33,506 bases of DNA from Ruminococcus sp. Lineage in GTDB: Bacteria; Bacillota; Clostridia; Oscillospirales; Ruminococcaceae. The translations under genes were made by a program, and so were the position numbers. Each line of letters begins with the position of its first letter. Positions within the stretch are counted from its first letter, which is position 1. Of this stretch, positions 6,722 through 15,420 are shown in pieces. The notes under the pieces were generated by a model. That model saw only the letters and a list, made by a program, of their open reading frames with translations. It had not been told where the DNA came from and searched no databases. The stretch is taken from contig JAJQAB010000119.1 in the NCBI GenBank assembly GCA_021203985.1, forward strand, positions 1 through 33,506. The letters are read 5' to 3'.

Positions 6722-9181
6722 ATGAAACACAGCTTGCTGCACCGCCCGGTTTGGCGTGAAGAGCGGTGCCGTTATCTTCTGGCTTTTTTGCTGGGATTCG
6801 GAATTCTTCTGATAACGCTGATTCCGATCATGATTGCAGACGGCGGTTATTTCATCTATTACGGCGACTATAATTCGCAGCAAATTCCGTTCTATTCCCT
6901 TGCAAATGACGCCGTGCGCAGCGGCAGTTTCGGCTGGAACTGGTATACTGATTTAGGGTCGAACTTTATCGGCTCTTACTCCTTTTATTTGCTCGGAAGT
7001 CCCTTCTTCTGGCTTTCCACCCTTCTTCCGCGCAGTCTCGTAACGCTGTCGATGCCCATCCTTTTGTGCCTGAAGCACGGGGTCGCATCGCTCACGGCTT
7101 ATGCCTATATTCGACGCTTTGCGCGCAATCCAAACGCCGCGATGATCGGCGGCATTCTCTATGCCTATTCCGGCTTTCAGCTGTTTAATCTTTTCTTCAA
7201 CCACTTTCAAGATGTCACTGCGTTCTTTCCGCTGATGCTGATCGCGATGGAAGAGTGCGTCAATCACAACCGGCGCGGCGTATTTGCGCTTTCTGTCGCG
7301 CTCATGGCATCGATCAACTATTTCTTCTTCACCGGACAGGTGGTTTTTCTGGTGCTGTATTTCGCCCTGCGCTGCCCATCGAAGGACTTTCACGCTTCTT
7401 TGAAAAAATTCTGGTGTCTGCTGCTCGAAGCCGTGATTGGCGTTATGATGGCGTATGCGATTCTTCTCCCCTCGGCGATCGCGGTTCTTTCCAATACGCG
7501 CGTATCGGAACATCTCTACGGAATGGATCTGATCGCATACAGCGACCGCACACGGCTCTGGCGGATTTTGTATAGCTTGTTCCTGATTCCGGACGTTCCG
7601 GCAAGACCGAATCTGTTTTCCTCGGATTATGGAAAATGGGCGTCAATCGGCGGCTATCTCCCTATGTTTTCTATGGCGGGCGTGATTGCATTTCTCAAGC
7701 AGCGCAGCGGTCACTGGGCAAAGCGGCTGACGATTGTCTGCGCAATCTGTGCATGTATCCCGATTTTGAACAGTGCATTTTATGCACTAAACAGCGCTTA
7801 TTATGCAAGATGGTATTATATGCCCATTTTGATCCTTGCTATGATGACTGCTTATGCGCTGGACAACCGTCAGATCCAGTGGAAATTTGGCTTCGGATTT
7901 TGCTTTGTACTGATGGCGGCGTTTGGCGTCATTTCAATCTTACCCGTCAAGGAAAACGAGGAAGTCACGTGGTTTTCTTTCGCCGAATATCCGGCACATT
8001 TCTACCTCGTGCTCGGTGTCTGCGTGGTATCGCTTCTGATTGCGGTATATCTGATTCTGCGGCGCAATCGTCAGAAATCGTTCCTGCGTCTCGCATTGAC
8101 CTGTACCACCGCCGTCAGCATCGCTTGTACTATGGTCGTTGTGTACTTTGGTGCATTCGATTCGTCACGCGCGAAAACCTTTATCGATGAGGCAATCGAC
8201 ACCGAAGGCGAAATCTCGATTTCTGTGTCAGAGGATCAGTTCTTCCGGGTGGATATCGCGGAGAACTATGACAATTACCCCATGCTGTGGCAGCTGCCGT
8301 GCATGCGGACGTTTCACAGCATTGTGCCGCCATCGATCATGGAATTTTACAGTGAGCTTGGCATTACGCGCGATGTCGCGTCACGTGCAGATCTCAGCTA
8401 CTATGCGCTGCGCAGTCTGTTTTCTGTGCAGTATTACTTTGACAAGGCGGATACAGACGACACCGAAGGCACGCCGGAAATTAGTCTGCCTGGCTTTGTC
8501 TATGAGACAACCGAAAACGGCTTTCACCGCTTCCGCAATACCGCGTATGTCCCAATGGGCTTTACGTTTGACACATATATCTCCGAAACCGCATGGGAAA
8601 GCGTTGCAACGAGTCAGCGCACCAATCTGCTCATGCGCGCGCTCGTGTTAAGCGAGGAACAGGTCGAACGCTACGGCAGTTGGATGCAGCCACTCGAATC
8701 CGGTGAGAAATGCATGACGGAGGATGACTATCTGGAGGAATGCGCAGAACGCGCCACAAGTGCCTGCGACAGTTTTTGCTATGATTCGGACGGCTTTACG
8801 GCATCGATCACACTCGACAGCCCGAATCTGGTCTTTTTCAGCGTGCCTTACGACACGGGATGGAGCACCACGGTCAATGGCGAACCGGTTACCATTGAAC
8901 AGGTCGACACCGGCTTTATGGCAGTTCCGGTCGACAGCGGCGAGAGTACGATTGTCTTTACCTATGAAACGCCCGGACTTCACGCCGGACTTTGGATTTC
9001 GTGCGGTGGTGTAATCCTGCTGATCGGCTATTTGCTGATCTGCCGCAAACTCGGAATCCGCACAAATAAGCACGCGGTTTACTGTGTCGATTATCCGGTA
9101 TCCGCAGAGGAAACGCCAGTTCAAGCAACAGACGATCGCGGCACTTCAGCCGAAAGCGAACGCTTTGACCAACATCAATAG
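6722..9181 (+). CDS. YfhO-family polytopic membrane protein
   Basis: An 819-aa membrane protein. It has an N-terminal membrane segment (about 20-40), an extracytoplasmic loop with YYGDYNSQQIPFY, then about ten more hydrophobic segments to residue ~490. A large extracytoplasmic domain rich in acidic and aromatic residues follows (~500-790), and a last membrane helix lies near 770-790. The DYNSQQIPF motif and overall layout match the YfhO/GT-C-like family, which in Gram-positives is linked to glycosylation of lipoteichoic acid and other envelope polymers. The ATG at 6722 has AAGGAG 9 nt upstream. It is followed after 12 bp by the Nudix gene, so co-transcription is likely. The tail after ~800 is polar and poorly conserved. 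Confidence 0.8.
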   Translation: MKHSLLHRPVWREERCRYLLAFLLGFGILLITLIPIMIADGGYFIYYGDYNSQQIPFYSLANDAVRSGSFGWNWYTDLGSNFIGSYSFYLLGSPFFWLSTLLPRSLVTLSMPILLCLKHGVASLTAYAYIRRFARNPNAAMIGGILYAYSGFQLFNLFFNHFQDVTAFFPLMLIAMEECVNHNRRGVFALSVALMASINYFFFTGQVVFLVLYFALRCPSKDFHASLKKFWCLLLEAVIGVMMAYAILLPSAIAVLSNTRVSEHLYGMDLIAYSDRTRLWRILYSLFLIPDVPARPNLFSSDYGKWASIGGYLPMFSMAGVIAFLKQRSGHWAKRLTIVCAICACIPILNSAFYALNSAYYARWYYMPILILAMMTAYALDNRQIQWKFGFGFCFVLMAAFGVISILPVKENEEVTWFSFAEYPAHFYLVLGVCVVSLLIAVYLILRRNRQKSFLRLALTCTTAVSIACTMVVVYFGAFDSSRAKTFIDEAIDTEGEISISVSEDQFFRVDIAENYDNYPMLWQLPCMRTFHSIVPPSIMEFYSELGITRDVASRADLSYYALRSLFSVQYYFDKADTDDTEGTPEISLPGFVYETTENGFHRFRNTAYVPMGFTFDTYISETAWESVATSQRTNLLMRALVLSEEQVERYGSWMQPLESGEKCMTEDDYLEECAERATSACDSFCYDSDGFTASITLDSPNLVFFSVPYDTGWSTTVNGEPVTIEQVDTGFMAVPVDSGESTIVFTYETPGLHAGLWISCGGVILLIGYLLICRKLGIRTNKHAVYCVDYPVSAEETPVQATDDRGTSAESERFDQHQ

Positions 9182-9193
9182 GAGGTATTTTTG

Positions 9194-9742
9194 ATGCATT
9201 TACAAGAAACAATGACATCCAGTGAAAAGGTCTATCAAGCCAAAATCTTTTACGTGACCAAAGACACCGCAGAGCTAGAGGACGGCAAAATCGTCCAGCG
9301 CGATGTTCTGCACCACTCCGGTGGCGTGTGTGTTGTGCCGCTTACGGATCACGGAACCGTTCTTATGGTAAGGCAGTTCCGCTATCCCATGCAGGAGATT
9401 ACGCTGGAGATTCCAGCAGGGAAAATCGAACCGGGCGAAGATCCGGCGACATGCGGCAAACGGGAACTGTGCGAAGAGGTCGGCCGCACCTGCGGCAAAT
9501 ATACCAGCTTAGGGACGATCTACCCGACTCCGGCATATGATACAGAAGTCATTCACATGTACCTGGCACAGGCGCTTTCTGCACCGCTGACACAGGATCT
9601 GGACGAGGATGAATTTCTGGACATCACGGAGCTTTCGCTGGAGGAAGCCGTACAAACGGTAATGCGTGGCGAAATTCACGATGCTAAAACCCAAACGGCA
9701 CTACTGAAAACTTATTTGCTGATGCAGGACAAACAGGCGTAA
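9194..9742 (+). CDS. Nudix hydrolase, ADP-ribose pyrophosphatase type
   Basis: A 182-aa Nudix enzyme. The Nudix box runs from Gly76 to Gly97 (G-KIEPGE ... REL-CEEVG) with Arg90, Glu91, Glu94 and Glu95 as metal and catalytic residues. The family signs of the ADP-ribose/ADP-sugar branch are the preceding LVRQFRYP-like segment (VRQFRYPMQEITLEIPAG) and the later IYPTPAYDTE. It would cleave ADP-ribose to AMP and ribose 5-phosphate. The start is the ATG at 9194, 9 nt after GGAGG; a TTG codon lies directly upstream but is closer to the ribosome site. It directly follows the YfhO gene. Confidence 0.88.
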   Translation: MHLQETMTSSEKVYQAKIFYVTKDTAELEDGKIVQRDVLHHSGGVCVVPLTDHGTVLMVRQFRYPMQEITLEIPAGKIEPGEDPATCGKRELCEEVGRTCGKYTSLGTIYPTPAYDTEVIHMYLAQALSAPLTQDLDEDEFLDITELSLEEAVQTVMRGEIHDAKTQTALLKTYLLMQDKQA

Positions 9743-9754
9743 GCGCAGCACCAC

Positions 9755-9786
9755 AAAAAAGAGCCTCCTTTTCACAAAGCGACTCT
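9755..9786 (-). terminator. Intrinsic terminator of spoVG
   Basis: On the minus strand AGAGTC (9786-9781) pairs with GGCTCT (9765-9760), including one G-U pair, with an inner CTTT/AAAG extension. The stem is followed by TTTTTT (9760-9755). It lies 28 bp past the spoVG stop. Confidence 0.7.
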
Positions 9787-9814
9787 CCTGTGTTCTTCCA
9801 TAAGAAATATCGTT

Positions 9815-10132
9815 TCAGACGCCCGCCATTTCCTCTGCAACGTCCGGAACGGTCGACTGTGCCTCAGCCTCGGCAACAATCAAATATTGCTGGTATGTCT
9901 CTAAAATGCGCACTTCCACCAGCTTTCTCGCTTCCGCAGAAATCGGATGTACAATATCATGGAACACACCATTCTCATCCTTACAGCTGGGCATTGCAAC
10001 GAATAAACGCTCGTTCCCCTGCACAACCTTAATGTCATGTACGACGAGCATGTTGTAGATTGTCACGGAAACGACTGCGCGCAGACGTCCTTCTGTGATA
10101 ATTCTTCTGATTTTGATATCTGTGATTTCCAT
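9815..10132 (-). CDS. spoVG: SpoVG family RNA/DNA-binding regulator
   Basis: A 105-aa protein beginning MEITDIKIRRI and continuing with VVSVTIYNMLVVHDIKVVQG, LFVAMPS and HPISAEAR, the diagnostic core of SpoVG. SpoVG is a small global regulator that binds nucleic acids and affects septation, capsule and sporulation in Firmicutes. The start at 10132 has a near-perfect GGAGGAGGT ribosome site. The gene is transcribed away from murC and ends at its own terminator. The C-terminal ~15 residues are acidic, as is common in this family. Confidence 0.93.
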   Translation of the reverse strand: MEITDIKIRRIITEGRLRAVVSVTIYNMLVVHDIKVVQGNERLFVAMPSCKDENGVFHDIVHPISAEARKLVEVRILETYQQYLIVAEAEAQSTVPDVAEEMAGV

Positions 10133-10279
10133 AAGATGACCTCCTCCAATTGTGGCGAACACTCGAATTTCTACGGGATCTGCCTGCCGTTCGCCAAAAT
10201 GCGGCTTACGATTCACGGTGAAAATTGCGATAAACTTTATTTTATTAAGTTTGAGCCTCCATTTACCGTGCTATATACT

Positions 10280-10308
10280 AGTATACACTATATTTTTGAA
10301 AATTGCAA
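10280..10308 (-). promoter_or_regulatory. spoVG: Predicted spoVG promoter
   Basis: On the minus strand TTGCAA (10308-10303) and TATACT (10285-10280) are separated by 17 bp. A 12-bp perfect palindrome, TATACTAGTATA (10274-10285), overlaps the -10 box and could be an operator. In Bacillus spoVG is sigma-H dependent; I see a sigA-like site here instead. murC starts only 20 bp away on the other strand, so the control regions overlap. Confidence 0.5.
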
Positions 10309-10328
10309 GAAAGAAAAAGGTGATTTTT

Positions 10329-11756
10329 TTGAACATTGACATTTTAAACGAAAAAAAGCACATTCATATGATCGGCATCGGTGGCAGCGGTATGTATCCG
10401 CTCACGCAAATCCTGCACGCAAAGGGATACTATCTCACCGGTTCTGACAACAACGAAACGGAAACGCTGCAAGCGGTTCGGGATCTGGGGATTCCGGTCT
10501 TTCTCGGTCAGCGTGCAGAGAATATTGAGGGCGCGGATCTGGTTGTGCATACCGCGGCAATTATGGCGGATAATCCAGAGCTGATTGCCGCAAAGATGAG
10601 CGGTGTTCCGGTGTTAGAGCGCAGCGAGCTTCTGGGCATTGTCACAAGCTGGTACGACAACGCCATCTGTGTGGCGGGCACGCACGGCAAAACTACAACC
10701 ACATCCATGATCACACAAATTCTCTTCACCGCCGGCATTGATTTATCCGCGTTCATCGGCGGAAAATTGCCGTGCATTCATGGAAGCGGCAGAAGCGGTT
10801 CGAGCGATATCATGACTTGTGAGGCCTGTGAATTCGTTGACACATTCCTAAAGCTTTTCCCGGACATTGCTGTACTTTTGAACATCGATGCGGATCATCT
10901 GGATTATTTCGGCACGGTGGATAATATCATCCGATCGTTCCACCAATTCGCGCTGCGCACCCGAAAAGCGATTATTTATAATGCCAGCGACGCCAACACC
11001 TGCAAGGCGGTACAGGATCTCACAGACAAGGAATGCATCACGTTCGGCAATACGCCGTCCTGCGACTATTATCCGGCTGATCTCCGGTATGTTTCCGGTC
11101 TGGAAACGCGTTTTCAGCTGATGCACAATCAGCAGCCGCTCGGCAAAATCGTTCTGCATGTTGCAGGCGCGCACAACGTCCTAAACGCAACCGCGGCCAC
11201 AGCCGCGGCCATGTATGTCGGCGTATCTTTTGCGGATGTGGCAAAGGGTTTAGCGGAATTCCGCGGCGCGGGCAGACGCTTTGAAAAGAAGGGCGAGGTC
11301 GGCGGCATTACGCTGGTTGACGACTATGCACACCATCCGACAGAACTGACGGCGACCCTGAATGCCGCAATGGCGATGCCATTCCGCAAGGTGTGGGCGG
11401 TGTTCCAGCCGTTTACGTTTTCCAGAACAGCGATGCTTCTGGACGAATTCGCACAGGCGCTCTCGATTCCCGACTGCGTTGTTCTGACTGATATTATGGG
11501 ATCACGCGAGAAAAACACGTATCGCATTTTCACGCGGCAGCTCGGCGAAAAGATTCCGGGCGCTGTGTGGTTTCCACAGGATGAAACCAATCCGGAAACC
11601 ACTGATCAGCGAAAGTATGAGAATTTTCAACAGGTCGTCACGTATATCTGCGACCACACAAAGCCCGGCGATCTGGTCATCACGTTGGGATGCGGTGATG
11701 TCAATAAGGTAAATCAACAGATTCTAGAAACACTTCAGCAGCGCGCGGGAGCATAA
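10329..11756 (+). CDS. murC: UDP-N-acetylmuramate--L-alanine ligase
   Basis: This cytoplasmic ligase adds L-alanine to UDP-MurNAc at the expense of ATP, the first step of the peptidoglycan stem peptide. The 475-aa product has the N-terminal UDP-binding loop G16IGGSGM22, the Mur-ligase ATP loop G117THGKTTTT125, the central NIDADHLDYF segment and the C-terminal DDYAHHPTE motif typical of MurC. The best start is the TTG at 10329 with AAGGTG 8 nt upstream, since the conserved N-terminus starts there; the frame is open further upstream, but that part lies in the spoVG control region. The length is normal. Confidence 0.92.
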   Translation: MNIDILNEKKHIHMIGIGGSGMYPLTQILHAKGYYLTGSDNNETETLQAVRDLGIPVFLGQRAENIEGADLVVHTAAIMADNPELIAAKMSGVPVLERSELLGIVTSWYDNAICVAGTHGKTTTTSMITQILFTAGIDLSAFIGGKLPCIHGSGRSGSSDIMTCEACEFVDTFLKLFPDIAVLLNIDADHLDYFGTVDNIIRSFHQFALRTRKAIIYNASDANTCKAVQDLTDKECITFGNTPSCDYYPADLRYVSGLETRFQLMHNQQPLGKIVLHVAGAHNVLNATAATAAAMYVGVSFADVAKGLAEFRGAGRRFEKKGEVGGITLVDDYAHHPTELTATLNAAMAMPFRKVWAVFQPFTFSRTAMLLDEFAQALSIPDCVVLTDIMGSREKNTYRIFTRQLGEKIPGAVWFPQDETNPETTDQRKYENFQQVVTYICDHTKPGDLVITLGCGDVNKVNQQILETLQQRAGA

Positions 11757-11778
11757 GCCGGAAGGTGCGTGGCTTTTT
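11755..11778 (+). terminator. Weak terminator after murC
   Basis: AAGCC (11755-11759, overlapping the stop codon) can pair with GGCTT (11771-11775), followed by TTTTT. The stem is only 5 bp, so termination may be partial. Confidence 0.35.
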
Positions 11779-11853
11779 ATCCACCGATTTCGTAAAAAAG
11801 TGCTTTTTCAAAGCGTCGGGAAGCATTACTTCCAAGAAAATTGAAAAAAGGGC

Positions 11854-11882
11854 TTTTCAACCATCGAAAAATGTTGTATAAT
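11854..11882 (+). promoter_or_regulatory. zapA: Predicted zapA promoter
   Basis: TATAAT (11877-11882) has TTTTCA (11854-11859) at 17 bp, a four-of-six match to a -35 box. The transcript would begin at about 11889, exactly where the leader hairpin starts. Confidence 0.55.
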
Positions 11883-11888
11883 AAGGAC

Positions 11889-11937
11889 ATCTCTAAAAAA
11901 CTCGCCGCATATCTGCACGACAGGAGTTTTTTGAGAT
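11889..11937 (+). promoter_or_regulatory. zapA leader hairpin sharing a core with the mreB leader
   Basis: ATCTC plus AAAAAACTC (11889-11903) pairs with GAGTTTTTT plus GAGAT (11924-11937), with one bulged T. The loop contains GCCGCATATCTGCACGACA (11904-11922). The descending GAG followed by TTTTTT resembles an intrinsic terminator, so this may be an attenuator. Nearly the same core and 3' arm occur in the mreB leader at 15509-15545. I do not recognise the RNA family. Confidence 0.55.
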
Positions 11938-12009
11938 GCCCATAAGAAAAACGGCAGCGGAAAAGCAGATTTTCCCGAAGCCGGAACAACCGGAAAGGAA
12001 TCTTCATTT

Positions 12010-12366
12010 ATGTCAAACAAAGTCAAAGTTGTGATCTGCGGCAAGGATTTTACGCTGCAAACCGCAGAATCCTCGAACTATGTGTTCGGACTGACGCGCA
12101 CATTAGAATCGCGCATCACAGAAATCACCGATGCCAGCAGCAGCGCATCGCCGTTTACCGCCGCGATCATGGTCGGTCTTTCGGCACTGGATGATCTGAG
12201 CAAGGCAAACGCAAGACTCGACAGTTTGCGTGATCAGTCGAAGGAATATGTGGACGAGGCAGGAAAAATGCGGCTGGAACGCGATGCGGCGCTCAAAGAA
12301 GCCGAAACGCTGCGTGCGAAACTTGCTGTCCTGGAACAGGAGCAAGGCGAAAAGCATACGAAATGA
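12010..12366 (+). CDS. zapA: Cell division protein ZapA
   Basis: A 118-aa protein with the ZapA N-terminal domain (KVKVVICGKDFTLQTAES, then a YVFGLTRTLESRI helix) and a long C-terminal coiled coil (about 62-115, ending LRAKLAVLEQEQGEK). ZapA binds FtsZ and cross-links protofilaments at the division ring. The MAQ-type bacterial family is usually 85-120 aa, so the length fits. The start is preceded by AAAGGAA. Its TGA overlaps the ATG of the U32 gene by 4 bp, implying translational coupling. Confidence 0.85.
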   Translation: MSNKVKVVICGKDFTLQTAESSNYVFGLTRTLESRITEITDASSSASPFTAAIMVGLSALDDLSKANARLDSLRDQSKEYVDEAGKMRLERDAALKEAETLRAKLAVLEQEQGEKHTK

Positions 12367-14507
12367 ATACGCCGGAAATTTTAGCGCCTGCGGGCGCACC
12401 GGAATCCCTGACCGCGGCGCTTCAATGCGGTGCAGATGCCGTGTATGCTGGCGGAAAGCAATTCTCTGCACGGCACAGCATTGAGAATTTTGATCAGGCG
12501 CAGCTGGAACAGGCGGTACAGCTCTGCCATTTGTATGGCGCAAAATTTTATCTGACGCTGAATACGATGGTGTTTAACGCGGAATTTGACGCGCTCGAAG
12601 AAACCATCCGGCATGCGGTACATTGCGGCGTGGACGCGTTTTTGGTGCAGGATCTCGGTGTGCTGGATTTGATTCGCACGATTGCGCCGCATACGCCGAT
12701 TCACGCTTCCACGCAAATGATGATCCACACGCCTGAAGGCACACGCTGGGCAAAATCGCACGGGATCTCCCGTGTGGTGGTTTCGCGAGAGCTTTCCCGG
12801 CAGGAAATCCGTGCCATTTGTCAGTGTGGCGTAGAGGTCGAACAGTTTGTACACGGCGCGCTTTGTATGAGAGTCTCCGGACAGTGCGGTCTTTCCGCTG
12901 TGATTGGTTCACGCAGTGCAAACCGTGGTCGATGTGCACAGGCATGTCGCCTGCCATTTTCTGCATCTGGCAACGCATCCTATTGCGCGCTTTCCCTGAA
13001 AGATCTCTGTCTTGTACCCTATGTCCAGCAAATTGCCGCTGACGGCGTTGCCTCCCTGAAAATCGAGGGAAGATGTAAGCGGACAGAATACGTTGCCGCC
13101 GCTGTTACGGCATTGGTGCAGGCGCGAAACGGACAAGAGCCAGATCTCGAAACGCTCCGTGCGGTTTTTTCCCGCAGTGGCTTCACCGATGGCTATTATA
13201 CCGGAAAGCGGCAGCATATGTTCGGCGTGCATCAAAAAGAGGACGTGCTCCACGCAAAGGACGTGCTGTCGGGGCTGGCGCATTCGTATCAAAAGCCGCA
13301 CGGCATCATTCCGCTGACAATGCACGTCACTGTGCAGTCCAATCAGCCTGCGCGCTTGTCCGTCACAGATCCGGATGGCAGCGCCGTCACGATTACAGGC
13401 GAAATGCCGCAGCCGGCAAAAACGCGTCCAACCGATCCGCAGCAGCTCGAGCGACAGCTCGGAAAGCTTGGTGGGACGATCTACACGTTAGACCAGTTGA
13501 CCACAGATTGTGATGGCGTGAGTATGCTTCCGGCATCCGCGCTCAACGCAATGCGCCGGGACTGTGTCACGCAAATCGATCGTCTGCGTATAAAGCGAAA
13601 CACGCCGAAATACACCTTGATGGCTGCACCGCCGCTTTTGGAGAAGGCAGTTTCAAAGCCCGATCCGCCAACTTTTCGTTTGCGGCTATCCGCGTGGAAT
13701 CATAACGCGGAAGCGCTGCTTTCTGATCCGGCTGCGGAAGCACTTTTGCTGCCCGTTTCGGCGGCGGCATCTGTGCCCGAATCGGTGCGCGACAGCATTT
13801 ATCTAACACTACCGCGCTTTTGTGCGGACGAAGCACTTTTACAGCGTGCACTGCAAGAAGCGCGGACGTTCGGCTTTTTGCACCTGGTCTGCGAAAATGT
13901 GGCTCATTGCAAGCTTGGCGCTGACAACCACTTCACGCTGCATGGCGGCATGGGACTTAACGCCGAAAACAGCCGTTGTCTGCACGCGCTTCGAGACGAG
14001 GGTTTGCGCGACACGCTGCTTTCGCCGGAATTGACGCTGGCGCAGACAAAGCACTGTACCGGTCTGCCCATCGGACTTCTAGTTTATGGCAATCAGCCGG
14101 TTATGACGATGCGCAACTGCCCGATTCGGGAGGAGATTGACTGCTCGAGCTGCCGTCATATTCTCCGAAATCGCACCGGCCGTGCATTTCCGGTGTACTG
14201 CGACCCGATGGCTGGCGTTACAACGATGTATAACGCCGTCCCCACCTGGATAGCGGACAAGCTCGATCAGCTCGATCACGCTGCGTTCTGGCTGCTGGAT
14301 CTGACGATCTGCACCGATCCGATCAATGTGTTCCGCGCGTTCCAACAGCGCGCCAAATCACAAGCAACATTTACGCGCGGTTTATTTTTCCGCGGCGTGG
14401 AAAAATTGCAAAAAATCAGGAGGAACTCTTATGTACATATCCATACAGCGGCTGCGCCAAAACGCAAAGCTGCCCTCGCAGGCGACAAAAAACAGCGCCG
14501 GCTATGA
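12363..14507 (+). CDS. U32 family peptidase-like protein with DUF3656 (RlhA-type)
   Basis: A 714-aa protein beginning PEILAPAGAPESLTAALQCG, the typical U32 start. The U32 signature FVHGALCMRVSGQCGLS, then GSRSANRGRCAQACRLPF, lies at about 163-200, with four conserved cysteines that in this family are proposed to hold an iron-sulfur cluster. A DUF3656-like middle follows and a second cysteine group NCPIREEIDCSSCRH lies near 580. E. coli relatives RlhA and TrhP hydroxylate rRNA or tRNA, so an RNA-modifying role is more likely than proteolysis. Family members usually end shortly after TRGxxFRGVE; here the frame continues about 30 codons and overlaps dut by 77 bp. Confidence 0.8.
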   Translation: MNTPEILAPAGAPESLTAALQCGADAVYAGGKQFSARHSIENFDQAQLEQAVQLCHLYGAKFYLTLNTMVFNAEFDALEETIRHAVHCGVDAFLVQDLGVLDLIRTIAPHTPIHASTQMMIHTPEGTRWAKSHGISRVVVSRELSRQEIRAICQCGVEVEQFVHGALCMRVSGQCGLSAVIGSRSANRGRCAQACRLPFSASGNASYCALSLKDLCLVPYVQQIAADGVASLKIEGRCKRTEYVAAAVTALVQARNGQEPDLETLRAVFSRSGFTDGYYTGKRQHMFGVHQKEDVLHAKDVLSGLAHSYQKPHGIIPLTMHVTVQSNQPARLSVTDPDGSAVTITGEMPQPAKTRPTDPQQLERQLGKLGGTIYTLDQLTTDCDGVSMLPASALNAMRRDCVTQIDRLRIKRNTPKYTLMAAPPLLEKAVSKPDPPTFRLRLSAWNHNAEALLSDPAAEALLLPVSAAASVPESVRDSIYLTLPRFCADEALLQRALQEARTFGFLHLVCENVAHCKLGADNHFTLHGGMGLNAENSRCLHALRDEGLRDTLLSPELTLAQTKHCTGLPIGLLVYGNQPVMTMRNCPIREEIDCSSCRHILRNRTGRAFPVYCDPMAGVTTMYNAVPTWIADKLDQLDHAAFWLLDLTICTDPINVFRAFQQRAKSQATFTRGLFFRGVEKLQKIRRNSYVHIHTAAAPKRKAALAGDKKQRRL

Positions 14508-14871
14508 TCTATACGCATGCCTGGACGAGCCACTGACAATTACGCCGGAAGAGATTTGCAAAATCCCCACTGGAATTGCCGTTTCTCCGTCTCGGTCGGA
14601 TGTTGCCCTCTGTATCTTCCCACGTTCGGGACTCTCCGCCAAATACGGCATCACGCTGGCAAACGCTGTCGGTCTTGTGGACAGCGACTACCGCGGTGAA
14701 ATTCAAGTCGCGCTAATCCATCACGGATCTGTGCCATTTGTCGTAGAACCCGGGATGCGCATTGCACAGCTTGTCGTTTTCCCGATTCTTACGCCAGAGC
14801 TGCGCGAAGTGACAGCGCTCGATGAAACAGAGCGCGGCGCAGGGGGCTTTGGCTCAAGCGGACTTTCCTAA
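14431..14871 (+). CDS. dut: dUTP diphosphatase (trimeric dUTPase)
   Basis: Hydrolyses dUTP to dUMP and PPi, keeping uracil out of DNA and feeding thymidylate synthesis. All five trimeric dUTPase motifs are present in 146 aa: SAGYDLYA (22-29), PRSGLSAKYGI (64-74), GLVDSDYRGEI (81-91, catalytic Asp84), RIAQLVV (near 108) and RGAGGFGSSG (near the C-terminus). The ATG at 14431 has AGGAGG 7 nt upstream. It starts inside the end of the U32 gene, suggesting one transcript from zapA. Confidence 0.94.
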   Translation: MYISIQRLRQNAKLPSQATKNSAGYDLYACLDEPLTITPEEICKIPTGIAVSPSRSDVALCIFPRSGLSAKYGITLANAVGLVDSDYRGEIQVALIHHGSVPFVVEPGMRIAQLVVFPILTPELREVTALDETERGAGGFGSSGLS

Positions 14872-14925
14872 GGCAACACCGCCGGCACCGCAAAGCCGGC
14901 AGATCCCAAATCCATAGAAAGGAGT

Positions 14926-15225
14926 ATGTTTCTCACTCCGAGACACACGCACATTACTGATATGAAAAAAATACTTGTTTATATCGCTTCCATTATGGCT
15001 GCTGTCGTGCTCGGCGGCGTAATCGGCAATCTCTGTGCAGATGTTTCCTCATTGCAATGGCTGGATTACACACTGCCGCTTCACATCAAAACACATGACT
15101 GGAACTGGTACATCGCCGATGTCACATTCGGCATTGATTCCAAATTCAATATCGCGCAGTTAATTCTCACAATCATCGCCCTCTTTACCGCGCCGAAAAT
15201 TTCATCGCTTATCAAAAAAAAATAA
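14926..15225 (+). CDS. DUF4321 family small membrane protein
   Basis: A 99-aa protein of unknown function. It has one N-terminal membrane helix (KKILVYIASIMAAVVLGGVIG, about 13-33), a short extracytoplasmic region, then DVTFGIDSKFNIAQLILTII and a second helix ending in KKK. The layout (TFGxxxxFNIAQ before the last helix) matches DUF4321, which in Clostridia often precedes the mre genes, as here. The ATG at 14926 has GGAG only 1 nt upstream, while the more natural MKK start at 14962 has no ribosome site; the true start is uncertain. A GCCGGC/GCCGGC hairpin (14881-14900) lies just upstream. Confidence 0.6.
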   Translation: MFLTPRHTHITDMKKILVYIASIMAAVVLGGVIGNLCADVSSLQWLDYTLPLHIKTHDWNWYIADVTFGIDSKFNIAQLILTIIALFTAPKISSLIKKK

Positions 15226-15331
15226 ATCGCCTTCGCTTTTGTACAAAGTACTGTAAATATCCACCGCGAATTTCTTTTGTTTTTACAAAAGCATAGAATT
15301 TCACCGCCACAGAAAATTCCCGAAAAAATGA

Positions 15332-15360
15332 TTGCCACGTTTCCAAAATCGTGGTATAAT
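15332..15360 (+). promoter_or_regulatory. Promoter of the mreBCD operon
   Basis: TTGCCA (15332-15337), 17 bp, TATAAT (15355-15360). The predicted leader is about 215 nt long before the mreB ATG and is highly structured. The rest of the 15226-15581 gap shows no gene. Confidence 0.7.
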
Positions 15361-15420
15361 AAAAGAGTTCGAAAACGAATCGAAAAACAAATACACACCG
15401 CGATTGTATTTTCTCATGAT

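Noticed and set aside
11757-12009. Known riboswitch upstream of zapA (c-di-AMP, c-di-GMP or other)
   Set aside because: None of the conserved core sequences of those classes is present; only the shared zapA/mreB hairpin is seen.
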